NCBI GenBank assembly: GCA_022072415.1
Contig: JAJVHW010000065.1
Span: 1-38,010 of the forward strand
Length of the DNA stretch: 38,010 nucleotides
Origin: Planctomycetota bacterium
GTDB lineage: Bacteria; Planctomycetota; JAJSAM01; JAJVHW01
Direction: 5' to 3'
Below, in pieces: positions 15,290-22,580 of this stretch. Position 1 is the stretch's first letter. Each line of letters begins with the position of its first letter. Made by a program: the position numbers and the translations under genes. The notes beneath the pieces are model-generated. The model had not been told where the DNA came from and did no database searches. It worked only from the letters and a program-made list of their open reading frames with translations.

Positions 15290-16447
15290 TTACTCGTCGC
15301 CCCCGCCGGCGCCCTCGTCCGGCCGCCTCGTGTCGCCTCGGAGCTTCCGCACGCGCTTGCGTTCCTTCGACTCCTGGAACGCGAGCTCCCGCTGGAGGTG
15401 CCGCCACGCCGCCACCCGCTCCTCGTCGAGCGCTCCCGCGGCCACGGCCTCCGCCACCGCGCAGCCGGGCTCCGTGCGGTGCGTGCAGTCGCGGAACCGG
15501 CATGCGCCGCCCAGCTCCTCGACGTCGTGGAACGTCTCCGACACGCCGTCGCCGGCATGCCAGAGACCGAGCTCTCGCATCCCGGGCGTGTCGATCACCA
15601 CGCCGCGTCCCGGGACGAGGAAGAGACGACGCGACGTGGTCGTGTGCTGCCCGGTCTGGTCGTGCTCCCGCATCGCGCGGACGAGTTGCACGTCGCGCCC
15701 GAAGAGCGCGTTCAGCAGCGTGGACTTGCCGACTCCGGAGCTTCCGACGAGCGCGCTCGTCTTCCCCTCGCGGAGGAACGGCGCGAGCCGGTCGAGCCCC
15801 TCGCCGCGCGCCGCCGCGACGGCGATCACGGGCACTCCGGGCGACGCCGCCTCGGCTTCGGCGACGCGCGACGCGACGTCGCCGCACAGGTCGGCCTTCG
15901 TCAGCACGACCACCGGCTGCGCGCCGCCTTCCCACACCTGCGCGAGGAACCGCTCGATCCTGCGCGGACTGAAGTCCGCGTCGAGCGAGGACAGCACGAA
16001 CACGTGATCGACGTTCGCGACGATCACCTGCAGGTCGGCGTCGCGCGCGCCTTCCGCGCGCTTCCGGCCGGCGAACCGCCGCACGAGCACGCTCCGCCGC
16101 GGCAGCAGCGCGCGCAGCACGGCCTTGCGTTCGTTCGGGACGGGATCGACGAACGCGAAGTCGCCCGCGGCGGGGAAGTCGTCGTTCGATTCCGCGTCGT
16201 GGCGGAACCGCCCGGGCACGGTGACCGCGAGGTCGCCGCGTTCGGCGCGAGCGTCGTTGGGATGACTGTCGTTGACATGAGCGTCGGTGACAGGCGCGTC
16301 GTTGACATGAGCGTCAGCGGCGACGAGACCGTCGCGCCGCACTTCGAGGATTCGGACGAGAGTTCGGGTCGTGTTCGCGAGATCGGAGAGGGACGCGGCC
16401 GCGCGTTCCCACGCGGCGTCCCATCCCCACGGTTGGAGAGGGTGCAA
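15290..16447 (-). CDS. rsgA: Ribosome small-subunit biogenesis GTPase RsgA
   Basis: RsgA is a circularly permuted GTPase that helps mature the 30S subunit. In the 385-residue protein the G4-like L-T-K-A-D comes first, then G1 G-S-S-G-V-G-K-S-T, a T-T-T-S-R-R switch and G3 D-T-P-G-M, which is the permuted order. The C-terminal zinc site C-R-F-R-D-C-T-H-R-x-E-P-G-C is intact. The start is TTG 16447: AGGAG lies 8 nt upstream and there is no better start. An unusual 25-residue Asp/His/Asn-rich insertion, encoded by a 30-bp tandem repeat, occurs at residues 44-66 in the OB-fold region. Confidence 0.93.
   Translation of the reverse strand: MHPLQPWGWDAAWERAAASLSDLANTTRTLVRILEVRRDGLVAADAHVNDAPVTDAHVNDSHPNDARAERGDLAVTVPGRFRHDAESNDDFPAAGDFAFVDPVPNERKAVLRALLPRRSVLVRRFAGRKRAEGARDADLQVIVANVDHVFVLSSLDADFSPRRIERFLAQVWEGGAQPVVVLTKADLCGDVASRVAEAEAASPGVPVIAVAAARGEGLDRLAPFLREGKTSALVGSSGVGKSTLLNALFGRDVQLVRAMREHDQTGQHTTTSRRLFLVPGRGVVIDTPGMRELGLWHAGDGVSETFHDVEELGGACRFRDCTHRTEPGCAVAEAVAAGALDEERVAAWRHLQRELAFQESKERKRVRKLRGDTRRPDEGAGGGDE
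16268..16315. repeat. 30-bp period tandem repeat inside rsgA
   Basis: The 18-bp string GTCGTTGACATGAGCGTC occurs at 16268-16285 and again at 16298-16315. It encodes a repeated D-A-H-V-N-D peptide, with a further degenerate copy to the left. The period is ten codons, so copy number can change without a frameshift. Confidence 0.85.
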
Positions 16448-16823
16448 TGCAGTGCTCCTGGAGGAGGCGACGAGTGGCCCCGTCCGCCGCGCGGCGGAGG
16501 GAGGAGCGCGCAGGCGCGGTCCGGTCTGGGACGCGCGGCGCGGTGGCGTCGGAACGCGGCGGGGTGGGCCTCAGGCCGGCCCGGTAGTCGCGCGGAGCGC
16601 GGCTTCGGTCAGGCGCAGGCGGAGGCGCGGCCCGCGGCGAGAAGTGCAGTCTTCGCGGTTGCCATGTGTCGCCTCCGTGGGGTTCGGCCTCGCGCATCGC
16701 CCCGGGCCACGCTGCCCGGACGCATCGCGCGAGGCAGCATCCTGCCGCACCCTGCCGCCGCGCGGGAGGGAATCGCCGCCGCGGCGGTCGACGCGCCTCG
16801 CGACGTATCCGCGAGCGGCGCAG
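16448..16823. other. 376-bp interval without a recognised gene
   Basis: It lies between rsgA and the last gene of the Cys-repeat locus. Frames are open only because of high GC. The sole point of note is an 18-codon minus-strand ORF (16609-16665) preceded by a good GGAGG. No terminator with a T-run was seen. Confidence 0.5.
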
Positions 16824-17210
16824 TCACAGGCTCGCCGCAGCAGCCCGCAGCCGGGCGATCCACGTCACGAGTTCCGCGCTCGACGCAGCGACCGTCAGCG
16901 ACGGCGCATGCCGCCTCAGCCATGCGTCCTCGACCCCCCGCGCCAGCGCACTGGCCCGATTGCCGAGGCTGCGGCCGATGAGTTCGAACGTCCGACGCGG
17001 CCAGACGTCCGCGACGAGTTGCGGCGAGACGAGGATCACCAGGCAGGCGGAGCCGTCGGCCGCTCGTGCGTAGCGAAGCAGCGCGTCCCCGGGTTCGACG
17101 ACCGCGACATCCGCGCCGATCGACGCGGCGAGCTCCGTCGCCGCGTCCGCATCGGCTCGGACGCAGAGGACCCGAGCGCGCATCTCGGTGTCCGCTGCGG
17201 CTGCGATCAC
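16824..17210 (-). CDS. Small GTGA-coupled protein, copy 1 (unknown function)
   Basis: This 128-residue soluble protein has the pattern R-V-L-C-V-R-A-D, an Ala-rich helix, A-D-V-A-V-V-E-P-G, then C-L-V-I-L-V-S-P-Q-L-V-A-D-V-W-P-R-R-T-F. The alternation suggests a small Rossmann/flavodoxin-like alpha/beta fold, but no family was recognised. GTG 17210 overlaps the upstream stop as GTGA. It is nearly identical to copy 2 (residues 1-115) but lacks that copy's C-terminal tail. Its first 29 residues match the chimeric radical SAM gene. It is the last gene of the leftward array. Confidence 0.7.
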   Translation of the reverse strand: MIAAAADTEMRARVLCVRADADAATELAASIGADVAVVEPGDALLRYARAADGSACLVILVSPQLVADVWPRRTFELIGRSLGNRASALARGVEDAWLRRHAPSLTVAASSAELVTWIARLRAAAASL

Positions 17211-17250
17211 TTCGACTCCGGCGCGCGGAGCAGCGTGCGGCCTTTCTCGA
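16857..17250. repeat. Long direct repeat, copy 1
   Basis: This segment matches 19428-19821 at a constant offset of 2571 bp with no indels. I counted about ten differences in roughly 390 bp. It covers most of small gene copy 1 and the 3' end of the upstream gene. Beyond 17250 the two copies diverge progressively. Confidence 0.9.
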
Positions 17251-18319
17251 CCAGGTTCGCGACGGCTGCGGCGTCATCGCCCCAGTCGCGGTCCACGAGG
17301 AACCGCCGGAGGAACCAGCGGCCGTGCCACTCTGGCCAGCCGCTCACGACACCCGGCTGTCCCATCGACTCGAGGCCCAAGGCTCGGATCTCACGAATCT
17401 CCTCCGCCTGGCTCGGACTCGCCTCCTCGCGACCTGCGTGCATCAGCTTCAGGCGTGTGTGCGACTCCCAGTCGACGAGGTCCGCATAGCCGAGCGCCGC
17501 GACGGCCATGACCGCCTCAGCGCGACTCGTCGGCTCGGGCGAGGTTCGCGCCCGGACTTCGAGCCACTCGGCGAATGCCGACACGCGCCAGCCGCCGTGC
17601 GCGTCCCGCAGACTCCCCCACAGCGAAGCAGCGGCGGACGGGCTGCAGTCCGGCACGCGCGGAGTCCCACCGACGGATGTCCATCCGACGGGCGACAGGT
17701 CCCGGCCCAGCGGCCACTCCTCGACCGACCGCGAACTCTTGCGGCAGAACGCCGCGGGCACGGCGGACATGCCGCGCGCCCAGGAACCGACGCGACGGCC
17801 GGCCTCCTCCTCGTCGCCGGCGCTGAACGCGCACACCGCAAGCATCAGGTCGACGGCTGCGGAACTCGGGCGAAGCGTTCCGGCCCCGCGATCCCGGCGT
17901 GTCAGCTCCAGGGTGTTTCCCAGTGCGCCGACACCGCCGCGCTTCAGCGCCTGCACCAGAACCTGTTCGATCTCGGCGGACCCGCAGGCGCCTTGGTCGA
18001 CACGCGGGAGGAGCCACCCGAGTTGCTTCGCCGCCTCCGGAAGCGAGTCCGCGTCGGTGCCACCCCCGAGCGGCGGAGTGCTCTCTGGAGATGCAGGCGA
18101 ATCCGAAGTCGGCTTGGCATCTCCGCCGGATTCCGGACGAGTGGACGGGGTGTCGGCGGCCTCCGCCCGCTTCGGGCGTGGTGACGTCCCGGGCCGCGCG
18201 GAGCTCACGGCTCCTCCGCCCGAGGGAATCCGTGTCTCGGCGCTCTCGCCGGGGTCTCTGCACGCAAGAGGCGAAAGCATCACGATCGACGCAGCGGCGA
18301 CAGCGCGCACGCCGCCCAT
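17207..18319 (-). CDS. Putative exported/lipoprotein-like protein, paralog 1 of the Cys-repeat locus
   Basis: From ATG 18319 the protein has 370 residues. It has a hydrophobic N-terminus ending near S-P-L-A-C, a weak lipobox, then a Pro/Ser/Thr-rich linker to about residue 95. The rest is a helical domain ending in G-R-W-F-L-R-R-F-L-V-D-R-D-W-G-D-D-A-A-A-V and E-K-G-R-T-L-L-R-A-P-E-S-K. The family is unrecognised. Two paralogs follow in the window; their last 30 residues are almost identical while the rest has diverged. GGAG lies 10 nt before ATG 18319. ATG 18457, which overlaps the Cys-repeat stop as ATGA, is an in-frame alternative that adds 46 residues before the signal. Confidence 0.7.
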   Translation of the reverse strand: MGGVRAVAAASIVMLSPLACRDPGESAETRIPSGGGAVSSARPGTSPRPKRAEAADTPSTRPESGGDAKPTSDSPASPESTPPLGGGTDADSLPEAAKQLGWLLPRVDQGACGSAEIEQVLVQALKRGGVGALGNTLELTRRDRGAGTLRPSSAAVDLMLAVCAFSAGDEEEAGRRVGSWARGMSAVPAAFCRKSSRSVEEWPLGRDLSPVGWTSVGGTPRVPDCSPSAAASLWGSLRDAHGGWRVSAFAEWLEVRARTSPEPTSRAEAVMAVAALGYADLVDWESHTRLKLMHAGREEASPSQAEEIREIRALGLESMGQPGVVSGWPEWHGRWFLRRFLVDRDWGDDAAAVANLVEKGRTLLRAPESK

Positions 18320-18453
18320 CGTCGATCCGCTCCAGTTCGCGAGTCGGTCACGCACGTGCGTCGACCGTACGCGGAAGACGGGACGGCTCCGCGCGCGGGG
18401 CCTCACGGACGCTCCGTTGGCGCGGGGCGCCGAGTTCGCTGCGCCGCGGCCGT

Positions 18454-19287
18454 TCATTCCGGGTCCGATCCATCCGGATGCACGCCGCCGGGCCCGGACC
18501 AGGGCATGCCGCAGTCGGAGTCTCCGGATTGAGGCAGCATGCACGCGCTGTCGGAGTGCGTGATTCCGACCAGGGAGTTGGCCCCGCAGTCGTTGTCTCC
18601 GATGGTTCCGAGCAAGCCGCCCTGAGTTCCAGCGACGGCACAGTCATTGTCGCCCTGCGCCCAGACCATCGGAGGTGACCCGATCGTCGTCCCGCATGCG
18701 GCATCCACGAATCGGCCGCCTCCGGGGGCGGCGACTGCGCAGCGCTGATCCGGGTCGGGGTACCCGGACGGCTGTCCCACGACTCCGTGCTTCCCGCAGG
18801 ATGAATCCTGGGATGGCGGGGTGCCGGCGCCGCAGTCGTTGTCCGGATCCAGAGCTCCGCTGGACGCGATCGCGGCCTTCCCGCAGGCATCGTCTGCATC
18901 CAGAGCGGCCGGGTCTCCGGTCGTCTGTCCGCAGTTGAGATCCGCTGCCACGCCTGAGGTTGCGGTGGCTGACTTGTTGCATGCGGCGTCCTCGTACACG
19001 CCGTGTCCCTCCCCGCCGACCGCCCTGCATCGCAGGTCAGCCTCGACGGCCGCCGTGCCGACCGGGTTCCCGCAGGTCGCGTCCGGGACTCGCTCGCCCG
19101 TCTCCGCCCACGTTTGACCGCATCCGGGCTCATCCGCGCGCGCCACCTCTGCCAGGCGGCCTGTCGCAACGAGGGAAAGAGCGAGCGAACCCAGCCCGAG
19201 CTTCGCAACTCGGAGAACCGCCGTTCGACGCGTCACGCGTTCGCCGCTTGCTGGCTCAATATCTCCGGATCGGCGTTGCGACTCCAT
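18454..19287 (-). CDS. Exported D-x-x-C repeat peptide, copy 1 (putative RiPP-like precursor)
   Basis: The 277-residue protein begins with a twin-arginine-type signal (T-R-R-T-A-V-L-R, then a mild hydrophobic stretch and A-R-A just before D-E-P-G-C), pointing to Tat export of a folded or modified protein. The mature part of about 220 residues has 14 cysteines. Thirteen sit in D-x-x-C (DATC, DLRC, DAAC, DLNC, DDAC, DNDC, DSSC, DQRC and so on) and the first in E-P-G-C. Spacing between cysteines is 10-19 residues, with Gly/Ala/Ser/Pro-rich linkers. No globular domain is evident. GGAG lies 9 nt before ATG 19287. It is paralogous to 20933-21736 and sits in the same operon as a SPASM maturase remnant. 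Confidence 0.8.
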   Translation of the reverse strand: MESQRRSGDIEPASGERVTRRTAVLRVAKLGLGSLALSLVATGRLAEVARADEPGCGQTWAETGERVPDATCGNPVGTAAVEADLRCRAVGGEGHGVYEDAACNKSATATSGVAADLNCGQTTGDPAALDADDACGKAAIASSGALDPDNDCGAGTPPSQDSSCGKHGVVGQPSGYPDPDQRCAVAAPGGGRFVDAACGTTIGSPPMVWAQGDNDCAVAGTQGGLLGTIGDNDCGANSLVGITHSDSACMLPQSGDSDCGMPWSGPGGVHPDGSDPE

Positions 19288-19304
19288 GGCGGGTTCTCCT
19301 GAAC

Positions 19305-19781
19305 TCAAGGAACTGCCTGTCCGTCTCGCTCAGAGGATGCAGGGATGCCGATCGACGCCGTGCGTGGTTGCGATCCGGGCGGCTCCGCAATCCCCGGGTT
19401 CACTTCCGGCGCGCGCCTCAGCCGGTCGATCCACGTCACGAGTTCCGCGCTCGACGCGACGAGCGTCAGCGACGGCGCATGCCGCCTCAGCCATGAGTCC
19501 TCGACCTCCCGCGCCAGCGCACTGGCCCGATTGCCGAGGCTGCGGCCGATGAGTTCGAACGTCCGACGCGGCCAGACGTCCGCGACGAGTTGCGGCGAGA
19601 CGAGGATCACCAGGCAGGCGGAGCCGTCGGCCGCTCGTGCGTGGCGAAGCAGCGCGTCCCCGGGTTCGACGACCGCGACATCCGCGCCGATCGATGCGGC
19701 GAGCTCCGTCGCCGCGTCCGCATCGGCTCGGACGCAGAGGACCCGAGCGCGCATCTCATTGCCCGCTGCGGCTGCGATCAC
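19305..19781 (-). CDS. Small GTGA-coupled protein, copy 2, with maturase-like tail
   Basis: This 158-residue protein matches copy 1 through residue about 115 and carries a tail of about 40 residues. The tail (R-R-A-P-E-V-N-P-G-I-A-E, later E-R-D-G-Q-A-V-P) aligns with the extreme C-terminus of the SPASM-domain gene at 21748 (R-R-A-L-E-R-N-L-G-L-A-E, later E-N-D-G-Q-A-V-P-G-T). It therefore looks like a maturase gene whose catalytic part has been replaced by, or never contained, the small alpha/beta domain. GTG 19781 overlaps the upstream stop as GTGA. The Cys-repeat gene follows 17 bp downstream. Function unknown. Confidence 0.7.
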   Translation of the reverse strand: MIAAAAGNEMRARVLCVRADADAATELAASIGADVAVVEPGDALLRHARAADGSACLVILVSPQLVADVWPRRTFELIGRSLGNRASALAREVEDSWLRRHAPSLTLVASSAELVTWIDRLRRAPEVNPGIAEPPGSQPRTASIGIPASSERDGQAVP

Positions 19782-19821
19782 TTCGACTCCGGCGCGCGGA
19801 GCAGCGTGCGGCCTTTCTCGA
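19428..19821. repeat. Long direct repeat, copy 2
   Basis: Near-identical partner of 16857-17250. The part from about 19692 onward also matches 22375-22580 more loosely. Confidence 0.9.
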
Positions 19822-20929
19822 CCAGGTCCGCGACCGCCGCAGCGTCGTCGCCCCAATCGCGGTCAACCAGGAAGCGCTTCAGGAACCACCGCCCCTGAGC
19901 GTCATTCCAGTGCCCGTGAATGCAGCCTTGCTCTCGGAGAGTCCTGAACTCCGTGAGGAGTTCGCGAACATGCGCGCCGGCATCCTGCGGCATGTCGGCT
20001 GGATCGGCCGCCCACCGCCTGCGGTCCGCTGCGCTGCTTCCCAGGGCGAGGTCTGCGTACAGAACCAGAGCTGCCGCCAGCGCGGCGGAAGCGCGGGATC
20101 GGGGCGTGGGTCCATCCTTCGCTTCGGATTCGAGCCACTCCTCGAAGTCGGCGGGGCGCCACTCAGGATGCGCTGTCCTCAGCTTCAGCCAGACAGACGT
20201 CGCACCCTTCGGGGTGCCATCCTTCCGTCCCGACGTCCCATCACCTGTCAGCCACCCCACCGGGGCCAGTTGGCGCCCCTGCGGCCAGGCGAGCCAGCTC
20301 TCCTTGGCCGCCTTGAGGAACGCGCCCTCCACCGCTACGACGTCAGTGCCGAACTCGATCAGCCGGTCCCTCGCGCCCGTCGCATCTCCGGCGCAGAGAG
20401 CGACCGCTGCGAGCAGGAGTTGGATGGATGCCGGTGCAGGCCGAGCGACGCCGGCCGATGCGGGCGCTTGCAGCGCCGTGAGCACCGATTCGAACTCGGC
20501 GAGCCCACCGGCCGCAAGCGAGTGCACCATGCAGTCCCCGACCTGACTTGAGTCCGGGGCCCCTGTCGTCGCAGTTGCGAGAATGCTGGCGAGCTCGGCA
20601 TTCTCCGTGGTCGTTCGTGGCCACACCGGCCCCGCGCCGTTGGCACGATCGGGAGGCCGGTCGCCGCTGGCGGCCTCCGGATCACGAGGAGCCGCGGAGA
20701 CAGGCGATGGCGGAAGACTCTGTCCTGATCGCGCTGCCCGAGGGGTTGGATCCCCGCCTCTCTCCGTTCGAGAGTTTGCGGGTGCCGGTGTTCGTCGTAC
20801 CGGGTCGGAAGCGCTGGACCCATCGCAGGAAGCCGCACCCGCAGCAGCCGTCAACCAAGCAAGAGCGGACGCCGCGACGAGTGAAAGACGGGCCCGCGTG
20901 AAGCGCCGGAGCGTCGATCGCACGCGCAC
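19778..20929 (-). CDS. Putative exported/lipoprotein-like protein, paralog 2
   Basis: The 383-residue protein starts at GTG 20929, only 3 bp after the preceding Cys-repeat stop. The N-terminus (M-R-V-R-S-T-L-R-R, then a hydrophobic Ala/Leu/Val run ending G-A-A-S-C) resembles a signal or weak lipoprotein signal. A low-complexity Pro/Ser/Arg linker to about residue 90 leads to a helical domain with L-A-P-V-G-W, F-E-E-W-L-E-S-E-A and the conserved end F-L-V-D-R-D-W-G-D-D. The same blocks occur in paralogs 1 and 3 (L-S/A-P-V/I-G-W; F-A-E-W-L). No known family was recognised. It is coupled by GTGA to small gene copy 2. Confidence 0.7.
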   Translation of the reverse strand: MRVRSTLRRFTRARLSLVAASALAWLTAAAGAASCDGSSASDPVRRTPAPANSRTERGGDPTPRAARSGQSLPPSPVSAAPRDPEAASGDRPPDRANGAGPVWPRTTTENAELASILATATTGAPDSSQVGDCMVHSLAAGGLAEFESVLTALQAPASAGVARPAPASIQLLLAAVALCAGDATGARDRLIEFGTDVVAVEGAFLKAAKESWLAWPQGRQLAPVGWLTGDGTSGRKDGTPKGATSVWLKLRTAHPEWRPADFEEWLESEAKDGPTPRSRASAALAAALVLYADLALGSSAADRRRWAADPADMPQDAGAHVRELLTEFRTLREQGCIHGHWNDAQGRWFLKRFLVDRDWGDDAAAVADLVEKGRTLLRAPESK

Positions 20930-20932
20930 CCG

Positions 20933-21736
20933 CTACCCCGGCTCCGACCCGTCGGTGTATGTGCCCCCGGTGTACGGATCGCCACAGTCATCGTCGCCGG
21001 AGCTTGGAAGCGTGCATGCTGCATCGGAGTGCGTCCCGGTGGACAGCGACCCGAGGCCGCAGTCCTGGTCGCCTGCCAGTCCGTCTCCGTGCGTCACGGT
21101 GTATGCGCAGTCGTTGTCCCCTTGGAATGCAGAGGGCGAACTGCCGACCAGCGGCTTCCCGCAGCTCTCGTCGCTGTAGCGACCGCTGTCGGGCGCCGAC
21201 TGCGCACATCGCTCGTCCGGCTCTGGATAGCCAGAAGGTTGCCCGGCGACGTTGTGACTGCCACACGCATCGTCCTTGGACACGATCTGCGCACCCATGC
21301 CGGAGCCACAGTCCGTGTCCTTGTCCAGCGTTCCGCCACCACCGATCGCGCTGACTCCGCAGTTCATGTCCTCATGCAGGATCGATGGATCTCCGACACT
21401 CGCACCGCAGGCCCGATCTCCTTTCGACCCGCCGGCAGGCACGGCAGTACAGCATGCCTCGTCTGCGTAGACGCCATACCCTTCGCCTCCCACCGCAGTG
21501 CATCGGGTGTCGGCTTCTACCGTACTCTGTCCATGGACCGTGCCACATGTAGCGTCCTCGGCGCGGGCGCCGCTCGGCTCGCTCTGTCCGCATCCGGCAC
21601 TGTCTGCGCGGGCGGATGCAATTCCTGCAATCGACGCCGCCGCGGAGAGCGAAAGTGAGCCCAGGGCGATCGACGCGATCCGTCGAATGGCGATGCGTCG
21701 CGTCACCGGGGCTGGCGTTCCGGACTCGTTCGACAC
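20933..21736 (-). CDS. Exported D-x-x-C repeat peptide, copy 2 (putative RiPP-like precursor)
   Basis: This 267-residue protein has a signal with T-R-R-I-A-I-R-R and an Ala/Ser/Ile-rich hydrophobic stretch ending A-R-A before D-S-A-G-C, as in copy 1. The mature part has 15 cysteines. Thirteen follow D-x-x-C (DATC, DTRC, DEAC, DRAC, DMNC, DTDC, DDAC, DERC, DESC, DNDC, DQDC, DAAC, DDDC); the other two are the first Cys and the second of a C-C pair. Blocks such as A-V-G-G-E-G-x-G-V-Y and V-x-G-Q-P-S-G-Y-P-x-P-D are shared with copy 1. GTG 21736 is chosen because AGGAGG lies 7 nt upstream, overlapping the stop of the SPASM gene. Confidence 0.8.
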   Translation of the reverse strand: MSNESGTPAPVTRRIAIRRIASIALGSLSLSAAASIAGIASARADSAGCGQSEPSGARAEDATCGTVHGQSTVEADTRCTAVGGEGYGVYADEACCTAVPAGGSKGDRACGASVGDPSILHEDMNCGVSAIGGGGTLDKDTDCGSGMGAQIVSKDDACGSHNVAGQPSGYPEPDERCAQSAPDSGRYSDESCGKPLVGSSPSAFQGDNDCAYTVTHGDGLAGDQDCGLGSLSTGTHSDAACTLPSSGDDDCGDPYTGGTYTDGSEPG

Positions 21737-21743
21737 TTCACTG

Positions 21744-21749
21744 CCTCCT
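21744..21749 (-). promoter_or_regulatory. Ribosome binding site that fixes the GTG start at 21736
   Basis: A perfect AGGAGG on the minus strand, 7 nt before GTG 21736, overlaps the TAG stop of the SPASM-domain gene and suggests coupled expression of maturase and precursor. Confidence 0.75.
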
Positions 21750-22464
21750 AGGTTCCTGGGACTGCCTGGCCATCGTTCTCCACCGGAGTGCTCGGGCCGC
21801 GTGCGGGCGGTTGAGGCGACTTGTCGGTCATCTCCGCGAGCCCCAGGTTCCTCTCCAGCGCCCGCCTCACCGAATCGCACATCGGCGCGTCCGGGCCGTA
21901 CACCTTGCCGGTCGGGTCGGAGAGATACTGCGGACACCCGCCGCCGCACCAGCGGGTGGCCCAGCAGCCTGAGCAGTGCTTGTAGACGGCGAAGACGCGC
22001 TCGTAGTAGGCGGCGACCGACGCGCGGTCCACGCCGCTCCAGATGTCGCCGATCTTGTAGGCCGACATCCCTACGTAGCGGTGGCACGGATAGACGCCGC
22101 CGTCCACGTCGATCCCCTGGTCGTTCCGGCCGACGCCGCACGAGATCTTCGTCTGCGGCCCCTTGCGGTCGCGATCCTTGCGGAGGAGTTCGAGCGACTC
22201 GAGGAACGGGCTGTACGGCTTCCGGCGCCCCGCGCGGATGTCGTCGAGCCCGCCCTGGTCGAGCATCTCCTCGGTCTCCGCGTAAAGGTCCCGGCGATCG
22301 TCGTCGGTCAGGTCGTAGGGGCCCTTGAAGAACGAGAAGCCCTGGTTCGAGCCCATCATCACCTTGCCGAAGCCCTTGGCGGCGAGTTCGGACGCCGCCT
22401 CCGAGTCGGCTCGAGCGCACAGGATCCGAAGGCGCATCGGCGTGCCCGCTGCGGCTGCGATCAC
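21748..22464 (-). pseudogene. Radical SAM/SPASM peptide maturase remnant fused to the small-protein N-terminus
   Basis: From GTG 22464 the ORF encodes 238 residues. Residues 1-29 match the small GTGA-coupled protein; from residue 30 (near position 22377) the sequence becomes the C-terminal half of a radical SAM/SPASM enzyme. SPASM-type cysteines are at 109, 127, 164, 167, 173, 177 and 196, including G-G-V-Y-P-C-H-R-Y-V-G-M and C-S-G-C-W-A-T-R-W-C-G-G-G-C. That pattern resembles maturases that cross-link Cys to other residues (SCIFF/ranthipeptide or QhpD-like). The CxxxCxxC radical SAM core is absent here and elsewhere in the locus. The frame is intact, so it could still be expressed; it is called a remnant because the catalytic core is missing. 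Confidence 0.75.
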
Positions 22465-22580
22465 TTCGACACCGGCGCGCGGAGCATCGTGCGGCCCTTC
22501 TCGACCAGGTCCGCGACCGCCGCGGCGTCGTCGCCCCAATCGCGGTCGACCAGAAAGCGACTCAGGTACCACCGCCCGAA
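22375..22580. repeat. Direct repeat, copy 3 (partial)
   Basis: It aligns with about 19692-19887 and the equivalent part of copy 1, covering the small-gene 5' end, the GTGA junction and the last 30 codons of the upstream paralog. Similarity stops abruptly near 22375, where the SPASM coding sequence begins. Confidence 0.75.

Noticed and set aside
16609-16665. 18-codon minus-strand ORF with a good GGAGG upstream
   Set aside because: Too short, no similarity recognised, and no neighbouring feature that needs it; kept only as a note in the intergenic entry.
16824-17210. TIR or response-regulator identity for the small protein
   Set aside because: The V-S-P-Q-L...W segment slightly recalls TIR domains and the alternation recalls receivers, but the catalytic Glu of TIR and the phospho-Asp of receivers are not evident.
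18454-21736. Cys-repeat proteins as ordinary disulfide-rich or EGF-like secreted proteins
   Set aside because: Cysteine spacing is not EGF-like, Asp at -3 is nearly invariant, and the signals look Tat-type rather than Sec; disulfides remain possible but do not explain the Asp.
18454-21736. CRISPR or DNA-level satellite array in the Cys-repeat genes
   Set aside because: Units vary in length from 10 to 19 codons and in sequence; similarity is at the protein motif level only.
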